A stretch of 64,000 bases of DNA from Massilia sp. NR 4-1 (lineage in GTDB: Bacteria > Pseudomonadota > Gammaproteobacteria > Burkholderiales > Burkholderiaceae_D), in NCBI RefSeq assembly GCF_001191005.1, contig NZ_CP012201.1:4030001-4094000 (forward strand), given 5' to 3'. How positions within the stretch are numbered: the first letter of the stretch is position 1; the number at the start of each line of letters is the position of its first letter. Positions 35,632 through 43,941 of the stretch are shown one piece after another. The translations under genes and the position numbers were made by a program. The notes under the pieces were generated by a model, which worked only from the letters and a program-made list of their open reading frames with translations, searched no databases and was not told the origin of the DNA.

Positions 35632-36417
35632 TTATTCTTGCGCCGCTGCCGGAGTACGCCGCTTACCGAACCTGGCAAGCATCGGATGGTTGCGCAGCAG
35701 CCCATAGCCCGCCGCCGCCATACCCGCCACCACCAGCAGCGCCATGGCCGTCAGCGCATAGCGCAGGCCGGAGGCCGATTCGGCCGCCACATGAAAAGGC
35801 CCTACCATGGTCCAGGCAGGCGGCGGCGGCGCGGCTTCCGCCGGCGTCATCACCACCGACACCTTGCTGCGCCCATCCTCGCCGCTCAGACCCGGAATGC
35901 TGGAGGACACCAGACGCCGCACGCGCGGCGTGACGGCATCCTCGTCCAACGGCGCCCGGTAGCGAATGAACACCGCCGCCGACGAGGGCTGGATCGCTTC
36001 GCCCGGCGCGATGCGCTCGGGCAGCACGACGTGGACGCGGGCCGACAGCACCCGGTCGAACAGTTGCAAGGTCGCTTCCAGCTCTTCCGACAGGCCATGG
36101 ATGTAGCGCACGCGCTCCTCCATCGGGGAGGAAATCATGCCCTGCTTCTTGAACACCTCGCCCAGATTGGACCGGTTGCGGCGCGGCAGACCGGCCGCCT
36201 GCATGGCGCTGGTGGCACGCGAGAGATCGTCTTCCTTGACCGTCAGGCTGACGCCGGTCTTCTCCTGGCGCTTCTCAACCTGAATGCCTTGCGCGGTCAG
36301 CGCCTGCACCACCTCGTTGGCGTCGACGTCCTGCAGCGATGCCTGCAGCACCACCACCTTGCCGCATCCCGAAAGCAGGGCGGCAAGGGCAAACAGAAGA
36401 CAAAGTCGTTTGCCCAT
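35632..36417 (-). CDS. sctJ: T3SS inner-membrane ring lipoprotein SctJ (HrcJ)
   Basis: The protein has 261 residues. A lipobox LSGC ends the signal peptide near residue 18. Two ring-building domains follow, with LQDVDANEVVQALTAQGI and GEVFKKQGMISSPMEERVR, the well-conserved YscJ/PrgK signatures. A C-terminal membrane helix (LTAMALLVVAGMAAAGYGLL) anchors the tail. It forms the inner ring of the basal body. Confidence 0.93.
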   Translation of the reverse strand: MGKRLCLLFALAALLSGCGKVVVLQASLQDVDANEVVQALTAQGIQVEKRQEKTGVSLTVKEDDLSRATSAMQAAGLPRRNRSNLGEVFKKQGMISSPMEERVRYIHGLSEELEATLQLFDRVLSARVHVVLPERIAPGEAIQPSSAAVFIRYRAPLDEDAVTPRVRRLVSSSIPGLSGEDGRSKVSVVMTPAEAAPPPPAWTMVGPFHVAAESASGLRYALTAMALLVVAGMAAAGYGLLRNHPMLARFGKRRTPAAAQE

Positions 36418-36422
36418 GGCGC

Positions 36423-36839
36423 TTACTGAAGCTTGGTCAGCGAGTCCACCGAGCTGCTGGCTTTCGACACCACCTTGGAAATGGTCTGCACCCGCAGCTG
36501 GTAGTCGTTAAGGGCCATCATCGCTTTCATCATCTGCATGGAATCGGCGCTGGCCGTGGCCCGCTCAAGCAGCCTGGATACGTATTGCTGGTGGCGGTTC
36601 ACATCGCCGGCCAGGCCGGCGGCGCGATCGGCCATGACGGTTGCCAGGCTGTCGCGGCCCGTTTCCGGCACCGCCAGCTTTTGCTGTCCGTCGATGCGCG
36701 CCTGCTGGTGGAATTGCAGGTGCAGCTTGAAGGTCGCGGCGCTATCGCTCCCCGCACCGGCTTCGGGAACGGATGGACCGGGTTTGCCGGCCAGACCGGA
36801 TGCGGCGCTCTGCACCGCCATACTGATTTGAGTACCCAC
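36423..36839 (-). CDS. sctI: T3SS inner rod protein SctI (HrpB)
   Basis: The start is a GTG at 36839 with GGAGG 4 bases ahead, giving 138 residues. An ATG upstream would overlap the hrp box and is rejected. The C-terminal helix (NDYQLRVQTISKVVSKASSS) and SLTKLQ end are typical of rod proteins such as YscI. It heads the second structural operon, followed by sctJ, sctK and sctL. Its own hrp box is ~65 bases upstream. Confidence 0.85.
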   Translation of the reverse strand: MGTQISMAVQSAASGLAGKPGPSVPEAGAGSDSAATFKLHLQFHQQARIDGQQKLAVPETGRDSLATVMADRAAGLAGDVNRHQQYVSRLLERATASADSMQMMKAMMALNDYQLRVQTISKVVSKASSSVDSLTKLQ

Positions 36840-36904
36840 ACTGCCTCCATGAAGTAAATCGATCGCGGCGCGCCCTTGCTGCCGGGCGTTCCGTGCCCAG
36901 GCAA

Positions 36905-36933
36905 TAGGTGGCATGGCCGGCGCTTGCGGTTCC
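36905..36933 (-). promoter_or_regulatory. Perfect hrp box upstream of the sctI-J-K-L operon
   Basis: On the minus strand it reads GGAACC-N16-CCACCTA, an exact match to the HrpL promoter consensus. It sits in the gap between the sctD-U operon's last gene and sctI, so it confirms a new transcription unit. Predicted start of transcription lies ~60 bases before the sctI GTG. Confidence 0.9.
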
Positions 36934-36950
36934 ACTGCCACGACCGGTCC

Positions 36951-37424
36951 TTAAAGCTGCTCCGCCCCATCGAGACAAAACACGCCGCCGCAACCGTGGC
37001 TATTGGTCGGATCGCAGCCCGCGCCGCCACAGCGCCGCTCGCAGGCCAGGCGCGAACCGGGACGAACCGTCGGCATGCGCGGGGCGGGCTTTGGCTGCGG
37101 GCGGCGCAACAGGGGCTGAGCCTGGCCGTTCACCATGGCCAGATGATGCAGGCGGTCCTCGCCATCCGCTGGTCCGGTATCGGTTTCGTCCTGCAGCAGC
37201 GAGGCGAGGAGTCCCATCGATGGTGTCTCGTCGTAAAGATTGTCGTTGCCCAAATCATCCATATCGGCTTCGTACAGAAGGCCCGCGCCCGTCCTGGGAG
37301 CAAGCATCAAGCGTCCGCGCACTTGCCTGGTGGGCTTGGCGCGCGCGTTCTGGCAGTGCTCCGCCTCCACAAGCAAGGGCTCGTGACGCTTTGGCACTTC
37401 CTTCGTTTTGACCTTAGTCTGCAT
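36951..37424 (-). CDS. T3SS-operon protein with Cys-rich tail, function unknown
   Basis: The protein has 157 residues. The start is good: AAGGAG 6 bases ahead of the ATG, which overlaps the sctU stop by 11 bases. The body is basic, Pro/Arg-rich and low-complexity with an acidic patch (YEADMDDLGNDNLYDE). The last 35 residues hold six cysteines (CERRCGGAGCDP and HGCGGVFC), a possible metal or disulphide knot. I recognise no family. As last gene of the sctD-to-sctU operon it may be a secreted substrate or assembly factor. Confidence 0.65.
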   Translation of the reverse strand: MQTKVKTKEVPKRHEPLLVEAEHCQNARAKPTRQVRGRLMLAPRTGAGLLYEADMDDLGNDNLYDETPSMGLLASLLQDETDTGPADGEDRLHHLAMVNGQAQPLLRRPQPKPAPRMPTVRPGSRLACERRCGGAGCDPTNSHGCGGVFCLDGAEQL

Positions 37425-38565
37425 TGCGTTCTCCTTGCGCCGCGGCTTCCGCCGCGCTCAATGCCAGCATGCCGGGCGGCGCCTCGCCATAACTTTCCAG
37501 CTCCACATCGGTTCCACCCTGTCCCGACTGCATCAGCTCCATCACCACCGCATAGACCTGGGCCACTGCCTCGTAGCTGGCGCGCGGCACTTCCATATCG
37601 GGCTTGCAGCCGGCGTACAGCGTGCGAGCCAGCCATACGTGGCGAATCACCGGAATGCCATGCAGGCGCGCGCGCGCCATCATGGCTTGCGCCGTCGCAT
37701 CCCGTCCCTTGGCAATCACCTGGGGCACCATGCCGGCGGCCGGGTCATAGAACATGGCCACGGCAAAGTGGCTTGGATTGACCACCACCGCATTGGCGTC
37801 CTCGGTGCGTGCCACCGGCCCTTCGTTGGCCCACTGGCGCGCCAGTTGCTTGCGCTGGCCCTTGACCATCGGATCGCCCTCCGATTCCTTGTATTCGCGC
37901 TTGATCTCTTCCATGTCCATCATCAGCTCCTTCTTGTGGAAGTGCTTCTGCATGGCGAAATCGACGGCACCCAGGCAGAGGCAGATAATGACGACGCTGT
38001 GGAAGATGGACTTCAGCAGCGTGATAAAGGCGAAATACACATCCCTCGGCTCGCCGGTGGACAGCTGCGCGATCACAGGCAACGCGCTGCGCGTCAGGCT
38101 ATACACCATCCAGCCGATCAGGCCCGCCTTGGCCACCGAAATCAGCAGCTCGATCAGCTTCTTTTTCGACAGCAGCTGCTTGAAGCCGTTGACGGGATTG
38201 AGCTTGTCGAATTTCGGCGTGACCGACTCGGCGGCGATCAGCACGCCGAACTGGCCCCAGTGCGCCGCCACGCCGACCACGATGCAGATCAGGAAGCAAA
38301 CGCAGAAAACGACGAGCAGGAGCAGGCCCGCCGCCTGCAGCACGTCCCACATCGCCCCCTGGAAAGGGCGGCCGATACTGACAATACCCAGCTCAAACAG
38401 GCCATCGAGGGAGTCGCGCCACAGCGCTTCCGTGGCAAAGGCCGTTTCCGCCACCGCCACCAGCGTCGCCAGGCGGGCCAGATCGCGGCTGACCGCAATC
38501 TGGCCCTTCTTTCGCGCATCCTCAATCTTCTTGTCTGTGGGTTCTTCGTTCTTTTCATCGCTCAC
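37414..38565 (-). CDS. sctU: T3SS export switch protein SctU (HrcU)
   Basis: The protein has 383 residues with four membrane helices in the N-terminal half and a cytoplasmic C-terminal domain. The autocleavage motif, normally NPTH, is NPSH here (residues 263-266), inside VVVNPSHFAVAMFY. SctU cleaves itself between N and P to switch substrate class. A serine here is conservative, but cleavage may be slower. The linker EDPM-type region (SEGDPMVKGQRKQLARQWA) is intact. A ~50-residue tail follows. Confidence 0.93.
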   Translation of the reverse strand: MSDEKNEEPTDKKIEDARKKGQIAVSRDLARLATLVAVAETAFATEALWRDSLDGLFELGIVSIGRPFQGAMWDVLQAAGLLLLVVFCVCFLICIVVGVAAHWGQFGVLIAAESVTPKFDKLNPVNGFKQLLSKKKLIELLISVAKAGLIGWMVYSLTRSALPVIAQLSTGEPRDVYFAFITLLKSIFHSVVIICLCLGAVDFAMQKHFHKKELMMDMEEIKREYKESEGDPMVKGQRKQLARQWANEGPVARTEDANAVVVNPSHFAVAMFYDPAAGMVPQVIAKGRDATAQAMMARARLHGIPVIRHVWLARTLYAGCKPDMEVPRASYEAVAQVYAVVMELMQSGQGGTDVELESYGEAPPGMLALSAAEAAAQGERNAD

Positions 38566-38584
38566 GCGACTCTCCTTCGCGGCT

Positions 38585-39400
38585 TTACGGGCCGCGCTGC
38601 ACGCCGACCAGACTGCCAGTCAGATCCAGCAGACGGGAAAAGTCGCCTGCGACGTGGTGCGCCAGCGTGGGCCAGTACAGCAGCAGGATCACCACCCCGG
38701 TCAGGCTCTTGATCGGCGCCGAGGCGAACGATACCTGCAGATTGGAGGCAAACACGCCGATCAGGGCGAACGCCAGTTCGATCAGGATCAGCGGCACGAT
38801 CACCGGCGCGCCGTACACGATGATGTGCCAGAACAGCAGGCCAAAACGCTTGATCAGCAGGTCCATATGGCCAGGCTCGAAGGGCGGCGCCAGCGACCAT
38901 GCCGGCCACGCGGCATAGCTTTCCACCAGAATGCGCGCCAGCGCCAGGAACAGGCCGGCCTGCACCATGACCAGCACCACGGCCTGAATCAGCACGCCGC
39001 CGATGGCGCTGGCGTCGCGGTCCACGCCCGCGTTATTGGTCTGGATCTGGACCGCCGAACGCTGGCTGTCCAGGATCGCGCCCACCGACTGCACCGCCCA
39101 CAGCGGCATGGCGGTCAACATGCCCAGCAAAAGGCCGATGCCCGCCTCCTTGAAGATCAGCATGCCGCACATCAGAAAGTCCGGACCGAAGCGCTGCACG
39201 GCATAGTAGGTCGGCAGCGCAGCCGGCAGGGCAATGGCCATGGCGGCGATATTTTTTGCCATCCCGGTCAACACATTCAGGCCGAAGCCGGGCAGGATCA
39301 CCAGGCAGACCAGAATCCGCGGCGTGCTCAGGGCCAGGGCCACCATGGCGTTCTGCATATCGACCAGCAGCGCCGGCTGCAGGTTGCCGAGATCGGACAT
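38585..39400 (-). CDS. sctT: T3SS export apparatus protein SctT (HrcT)
   Basis: The protein has 271 residues with about seven hydrophobic segments, with FliR/YscT features (LALSTPRILVCLVILPGFG; QTNNAGVDRDASAIGGVLIQ). It is one of the core membrane export gate proteins. It lies between sctS and sctU in the usual R-S-T-U order. Confidence 0.93.
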   Translation of the reverse strand: MSDLGNLQPALLVDMQNAMVALALSTPRILVCLVILPGFGLNVLTGMAKNIAAMAIALPAALPTYYAVQRFGPDFLMCGMLIFKEAGIGLLLGMLTAMPLWAVQSVGAILDSQRSAVQIQTNNAGVDRDASAIGGVLIQAVVLVMVQAGLFLALARILVESYAAWPAWSLAPPFEPGHMDLLIKRFGLLFWHIIVYGAPVIVPLILIELAFALIGVFASNLQVSFASAPIKSLTGVVILLLYWPTLAHHVAGDFSRLLDLTGSLVGVQRGP

Positions 39401-39403
39401 GGC

Positions 39404-39667
39404 TTAGCGGCCCACGGACGGCAGCATGGCGAAAGCCAGATCGGTCAGCTGAATCAGCTGCACGCCGATCCAGCGGCCCATGCCCGCCAGCGTGACGGCA
39501 ACCGCCACCAGCTTGACGACATAGGGCAAGGTCTGGTCCTGGATCTGGGTCACGGCCTGCAGCAACGACACCGTCACGCCGCACAGCGTGGCGATAATCA
39601 GCGGCGGCGCCGACAGCATGACGGCCAGCCACAGGCCCTGCTGGAAGAAGTTCAGAGTTTCTGACAC
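39404..39667 (-). CDS. sctS: T3SS export apparatus protein SctS (HrcS)
   Basis: The start is a GTG at 39667 preceded by AAAGGA; the longer ORF would run into sctR. This gives 87 residues with two membrane helices (LWLAVMLSAPPLIIATLCGV and YVVKLVAVAVTLAGMGRWI), exactly the FliQ/YscS size and topology. It forms the export gate helical complex with SctR and SctT. Confidence 0.9.
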   Translation of the reverse strand: MSETLNFFQQGLWLAVMLSAPPLIIATLCGVTVSLLQAVTQIQDQTLPYVVKLVAVAVTLAGMGRWIGVQLIQLTDLAFAMLPSVGR

Positions 39668-39686
39668 GGCATTCCTTTCTGCGTTT

Positions 39687-40346
39687 TCAGGTATACGAGG
39701 CCGCCAGCGCATGCAGCAGCTTGCCCCAGCCCTCAACCAGCGTAAACAGCAGCAGCTTGAGCGGAATGGTGATGGTCTGCGGGCTGACCTGCTGCATGCC
39801 GAGGGCCATCAGCAGATTCGACACCAGCAGATCGATGACGACGAAGGGTATGTAAATCAGGAAGCCGATTTCGTATCCTGCCTGCAGCTCGGACACCACG
39901 AAGGCGGGAATCAGCACCAGCAGGTCGTTGGAACGCGCCTCCCTGGCGTAATCTTCCGGCCACAGTTTTTTTGCCGACGCCAGGAACAATTCGCGCTGAT
40001 CGGGATTGCCGTGCTTCATCATGAAACCGCGCAGCGGCTCGAATGCGTCGATGGCTTTGGCCAGCACGGGCGAAGTATGCGTGCTGACGACGGGCGGCGC
40101 CGGCTGGGCCACGCGCTGGCCGATCTGCTGGATGGTGGGCGCCATGATGAAACCCGTCAGCACCAGCGCGATACCGTAGATCGCCAGCGTCGGCGGCACC
40201 TGCTGCACGCCGATGGCACTGCGCAGCACCAGCATGACCATGGACAGCTTGAGGAAAGAGGTGGTCGTCACCACCAGCAGCGGTATCAGCGCCAGCGACG
40301 CCAGGATCAATGAAAACGAAATGACGTCGGGCTGCGTACTCAGCAT
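39687..40346 (-). CDS. sctR: T3SS export apparatus protein SctR (HrcR)
   Basis: The protein has 219 residues from the ATG at 40346, inside the sctQ end by a few bases. An ORF start further upstream lies within sctQ. Hydrophobic segments and signatures are FliP/YscR-like (TTTSFLKLSMVMLVLRSAIG; YIPFVVIDLLVSNLLMALG). It is the pore-forming core of the export gate. Confidence 0.93.
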   Translation of the reverse strand: MLSTQPDVISFSLILASLALIPLLVVTTTSFLKLSMVMLVLRSAIGVQQVPPTLAIYGIALVLTGFIMAPTIQQIGQRVAQPAPPVVSTHTSPVLAKAIDAFEPLRGFMMKHGNPDQRELFLASAKKLWPEDYAREARSNDLLVLIPAFVVSELQAGYEIGFLIYIPFVVIDLLVSNLLMALGMQQVSPQTITIPLKLLLFTLVEGWGKLLHALAASYT

Positions 40347-41416
40347 GCCGCGCTCCAGGAAGTGATGCGGATGCCGAGGCGTCCATCCACATCGACCGCT
40401 TCGCCCCGTCCCAGTTCGCGCCCAGAACAACGGATGGCGATACTTTCGGCGCTGCCCTGCTCCAGCTGCAGCACCGCGCCCGCCGCCAGTGTGCGCAATT
40501 GGCCGAGATTCAAGCTAAGCACGCCCAGTTCGAAACTCAGCGCCAGCGGCAATTGATCCAGGGCGGCATCGTCCGCCATCGGTGCGGTCTGGGCCGGCGT
40601 CTCCTCCGTCACCGCTTCCTGCGGCGCCGCCACGGGTTGGCGCGCTTGTTCGCCGCCTTCTTCACTGTCTTGGTTCAATTGCATCTCCATTGAAAGAATG
40701 GCCAAAAGGCCGGGGGCGCCGTAGCGCACCTGTAGCAGCCGGCCGCCCAGGGACAGGCTGCCCGCGCCATGAATGTCGAAACGGGGCGCGCCGGGCAGGA
40801 TCACATCGCCCGGCGCCAGTGTTTGCAAGGCCGCCAGCGGCAAGCTGTGCGTGGCAATGCGCACCGGCAGGACGATGGGCAATTGCGCCAGTGCCGGCCA
40901 CGAGACGCCCGGCGCGTGCCAGGCGCCGTGGTTCAGCAGCGCCAGCCAGGTTTGCGGCGAGGCCCGCGCAATCGTGGCCGCCATATGCGTGCCATCGTCC
41001 AGGCTCAGATGCAGCGGCAGCAGCTGGGGCGGCACTGCAGCCTCGCGTTGCAGCGAGCGCAGCGGCGCCAGCGGCGTGCGCGCCAGCCGTCCGAGCAAGG
41101 CGGCATCCAGCCATTCCCGCTGCGCCGCCGGAGCCGATGCGGTGGCCAGGGGATCGATGCCGCTCAGGCCATGCAGCAGCGCGGCGCCATCGTCGAGCCA
41201 GAGCTGGCCGGCCGGGCCATCCAGGCACAGCGCGGCGCCAGGCGGCGCTGCATCCGATGCGCCAGCCCATTCCAGACGCAGGGTCATCGCATCGTGGCGA
41301 CAGCACAAGCCACCGGCCGCGCGCCGGCTCAGTTCAGCGTAAGTGGCACTGACGGCGCTCCGCTGCAAACGCGCGGGCCGCGTTGGAGCGGCAGGCAGCA
41401 CTTCCGATTCCGCCAT
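40340..41416 (-). CDS. sctQ: T3SS cytoplasmic sorting-platform protein SctQ (HrcQ)
   Basis: The protein has 358 residues. The C-terminal SPOA domain (about 275-355) is clear: LPLALSFELGVLSLNLGQLR, VLQLEQGSAE, GEAVDVDGRLGIRIT. The N-terminal part is variable, as in YscQ/HrcQA. It is a single fused gene; Pseudomonas syringae has split hrcQA/hrcQB. It forms the sorting platform pods with SctK and SctL. An internal start that yields the separate C-terminal SPOA protein is common in the family but was not resolved here. Confidence 0.9.
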   Translation of the reverse strand: MAESEVLPAAPTRPARLQRSAVSATYAELSRRAAGGLCCRHDAMTLRLEWAGASDAAPPGAALCLDGPAGQLWLDDGAALLHGLSGIDPLATASAPAAQREWLDAALLGRLARTPLAPLRSLQREAAVPPQLLPLHLSLDDGTHMAATIARASPQTWLALLNHGAWHAPGVSWPALAQLPIVLPVRIATHSLPLAALQTLAPGDVILPGAPRFDIHGAGSLSLGGRLLQVRYGAPGLLAILSMEMQLNQDSEEGGEQARQPVAAPQEAVTEETPAQTAPMADDAALDQLPLALSFELGVLSLNLGQLRTLAAGAVLQLEQGSAESIAIRCSGRELGRGEAVDVDGRLGIRITSWSAAC

Positions 41417-41437
41417 TGCGGTTCTCCTGGGTTGGAC

Positions 41438-41458
41438 CGGCGGCCGGTCCGGCCGCCG
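41438..41458. promoter_or_regulatory. 21-base perfect inverted repeat between sctP and sctQ
   Basis: CGGCGGCCGG-T-CCGGCCGCCG is a 10-bp perfect inverted repeat with a single-base centre. It occupies most of the 43-base gap between the sctP stop (41460) and the sctQ start (41416). As RNA it would be a very stable stem just before the sctQ ribosome site. It could tune sctQ translation or protect mRNA. Confidence 0.5.
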
Positions 41459-41459
41459 C

Positions 41460-42062
41460 TTACAGTATGGTCAGGGACACGCCCTTGCCTATACGTCGTT
41501 CCAGATGGCCTGTCAGTTCCCTTTGCTGCCCACGCAAACGTTCGGCGGTGCGCGGGCAGGCCGGTTTCAAATGGTAGGTGACGGACGCCGGCGTGCTGTC
41601 CACGGCCACGCCCAGCGTCTCGCCATTGGGCAAAATCACCTCGAAGATGCCGCTGCTGGCGCCATTGGGCAGCAAGGCCGCGATAGCTTCGGCCTCGTCG
41701 GCCGCGCTATCGGACGACGCGGCCGCCGCGGCCAGCGGCCCGGCATCGTCCTGCTCCGATTCATTGCCGCCGCCCTGCTGCCGCGCCATCGACGCCGGCT
41801 CGCCGGCCGCGCACTCCTGGTGCGCGCCGGCCGGCGGCTCGCGCGGCGCTGCAGGAGCGCGGCTGCCCGCTTCCGCCGTCGAGGGCGCGGCGGGTCTGGC
41901 GTGGCTGCGCGGGGGCCGCGAAACCGATGGCGGCGGTGGCGGCGCGGCGGGGGCGCCACCGGCCGGATAGCGCGCTGCAGGGTTCTGGCCGGGACGCAAA
42001 GGCGCCTTGGGCAGCAGCTCCTCCAGCTGGCGCGTGGACAGGACCAGCGGCAACCGGTTCAT
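41460..42062 (-). CDS. sctP: T3SS needle-length / substrate-switch regulator SctP (HrpP)
   Basis: The protein has 200 residues. A Pro/Ala-rich, low-complexity middle (GGAPAAPPPPPSVSRPP) precedes a conserved C-terminal T3S4-type region (FEVILPNGETLGVAVDS), as in YscP/HrpP. It overlaps sctO by 4 bases. It should determine needle or pilus length and interact with SctU. Length is short compared with YscP (~500), which fits HrpP of phytopathogens (~190). Confidence 0.85.
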   Translation of the reverse strand: MNRLPLVLSTRQLEELLPKAPLRPGQNPAARYPAGGAPAAPPPPPSVSRPPRSHARPAAPSTAEAGSRAPAAPREPPAGAHQECAAGEPASMARQQGGGNESEQDDAGPLAAAAASSDSAADEAEAIAALLPNGASSGIFEVILPNGETLGVAVDSTPASVTYHLKPACPRTAERLRGQQRELTGHLERRIGKGVSLTIL

Positions 42063-42547
42063 CCTCCCTCCGCGTTTTGCAGGCTCAGCGCGCGCATTTC
42101 ATCGCGCAGGATGCCCAGCTTTTCCTGCTGCCGCTGGGCACGCTGCACTTCCTCATTCGCAGCGAAATAGCGCGTCCCGGCCGCGCGGCAGCGCCGCACG
42201 GTTTCCTGGCAACGCAGATTGAGCTGGGCCGCATCTTCCTTCATGCGCTCGTAACGCGCCTTGGCAACGTGGAACTGGCCGCTGGTGATCGTCATCCCCA
42301 GGAAGCTGGCGCGCGCCTCCTGCCAGAATTGCACCGCCTGCTGCAAGGCCTCCCGTTTGCGCAGCTTGCACTCGCGCAGGCTCTGACGGCAGCTGCGCCA
42401 GGCCTCGCGCGCCGTGCCGCGTTCGCGCTCCAGGCGGCCAAGGCGCTGCTTGCGCACATGCAGCAGTTGATCCAGGCGGCGGTCGGGCCGTTTCGGTTCC
42501 GGCACATCGGCGACTTCGCGCTTGGCGCGGCGGATGCTGCCGCTCAT
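42059..42547 (-). CDS. sctO: T3SS stalk protein SctO (HrpO)
   Basis: The 162-residue form starts at an ATG overlapping the sctN stop as ATGA; the longer upstream ORF lies in sctN and is not used. The protein is almost wholly coiled-coil, with heavy Arg/Gln/Glu content (VRKQRLGRLERERGTAREAW), the YscO/FliJ pattern. It sits in the SctN hexamer as the central stalk. Confidence 0.9.
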   Translation of the reverse strand: MSGSIRRAKREVADVPEPKRPDRRLDQLLHVRKQRLGRLERERGTAREAWRSCRQSLRECKLRKREALQQAVQFWQEARASFLGMTITSGQFHVAKARYERMKEDAAQLNLRCQETVRRCRAAGTRYFAANEEVQRAQRQQEKLGILRDEMRALSLQNAEGG

Positions 42548-43941
42548 GCCTGCATTCCCATCAGGATATCGAGGGTTTCCTGGAATGGCGTGCCGGTGCC
42601 GCTGCCGGTGTATTGGCGCAGGAATTCCAGCTGGGCGGGACGCAGCTGCATGGCGCGGTCGGCCACCGGATCGGCGCCGGCCTGGTATTCGCCCAGGCGG
42701 ATCAGCAGTTCCATTTCCTGATAGCGCGACAGCAGCTCGCGGAACTGGGCCGCCGCGCCGCGGTGCTCGCGCGTGGTCACATTGCTCATCACCCGGCTGA
42801 TGCTGGCCAGGACGTCGATGGCCGGATAATGGCCCTGCTCCGCCAGTTTTTTGCTCAGCAGGATATGGCCGTCCAGCAGGGATTTGGCTTCGTCGCCGAT
42901 CGGATCGGAGGCGTTCTCGCCGTCCACCAGCACGGTGTACATGGCGGTGATCGCGCCCTCCGGCGTGCTGCCGGCGCGTTCGATCAGCCGTGGCAGCATG
43001 GTGTAGACGGATGGTGTGAAGCCGCCGCGCGCGGGCGGTTCGCCGGCCGCCAGGCCGATCTCGCGCTGTGCGCGGGCGAACCGGGTCAGCGAATCGACCA
43101 GCAGCAGCACCTTCTTGCCGCGCGCGCGGAACGCTTCGGCAATGGCGGTGGCGGTAAACGCCGCCCGCGCCCTTTCCATCGAGGTGCGGTCGGAGGTGGC
43201 GCAAACGATCACGGTTTTGCGCACCAGCTCCGGATCGAGTTCGTGTTCCAGGAATTCGTTCAGTTCACGTCCACGCTCGCCGATCAGGCCGAACACAATC
43301 ACCTCGGCGGCGCAACCGCGCGCGATGGCCGCCATCAGCGTGGTCTTGCCGCAACCGGGACCGGCAAACACACCGATACGCTGGCCCACGCCCATGGTCA
43401 GCATGCCGTCGATGGCGCGCACGCCAGTGGCCAGCGGCGTGGCGATGCGCGGCCGGTCCACGGCCTGGGGCGCGTCGCGGATCACCGGCACGGAGACGCG
43501 CCAGGTGGCCTGCACATCGGCGGCGGCGGGCGCACGGAACATCATCCGGCCAAAGCCGTCCAGCACGCTGCCATACAGATGGTCGCCGGCCTCGATCATA
43601 TGGGCACGCCGCAGCGGTTCGATCACGGTATTGCTGGACACGCCCTCCAGAGGGCTCAAAGCCGACAGGATGGCGCAGCGCTCGGTGAAACCGACCACTT
43701 CGGCCAGCATCGGCGCGCCGCCCCGTTGCGCGTCGTATAGGTGGCATAGCTCGCCGATCTGCACCGGCGGCATATGCGCCTCGATCAGCGTGCCCAGCAC
43801 CTGCGCCACCTTGCCCCGGCTGGTGAAGCCGGGCCGCGCGGGCAGCTGCGCCGTCCAGGCGGGCAGCGTGGCGCGCATCTGCCGCATTGCCTGCGCCAGG
43901 CCGCCCTGCCATGGCCGGCTGGCGGCACTGGCCATCACCAC
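42544..43941 (-). CDS. sctN: T3SS ATPase SctN (HrcN)
   Basis: The protein has 465 residues. Walker A is GPGCGKTTLM near residue 180, followed by VFGLIGERGRELNEFLEH, Walker B-type LLLVDSLTRFARAQREIGLA, and an AGEPPARGGFTPSVY loop. This is the hexameric ATPase that unfolds substrates and feeds the gate. It starts within sctD and ends within sctO by small overlaps. Confidence 0.95.
   Translation of the reverse strand: MVMASAASRPWQGGLAQAMRQMRATLPAWTAQLPARPGFTSRGKVAQVLGTLIEAHMPPVQIGELCHLYDAQRGGAPMLAEVVGFTERCAILSALSPLEGVSSNTVIEPLRRAHMIEAGDHLYGSVLDGFGRMMFRAPAAADVQATWRVSVPVIRDAPQAVDRPRIATPLATGVRAIDGMLTMGVGQRIGVFAGPGCGKTTLMAAIARGCAAEVIVFGLIGERGRELNEFLEHELDPELVRKTVIVCATSDRTSMERARAAFTATAIAEAFRARGKKVLLLVDSLTRFARAQREIGLAAGEPPARGGFTPSVYTMLPRLIERAGSTPEGAITAMYTVLVDGENASDPIGDEAKSLLDGHILLSKKLAEQGHYPAIDVLASISRVMSNVTTREHRGAAAQFRELLSRYQEMELLIRLGEYQAGADPVADRAMQLRPAQLEFLRQYTGSGTGTPFQETLDILMGMQA

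Noticed and set aside
36840..36941. ATG start for sctI at 36941
   Set aside because: It would place the start codon upstream of and across the perfect hrp box; the GTG at 36839 has a GGAGG site.
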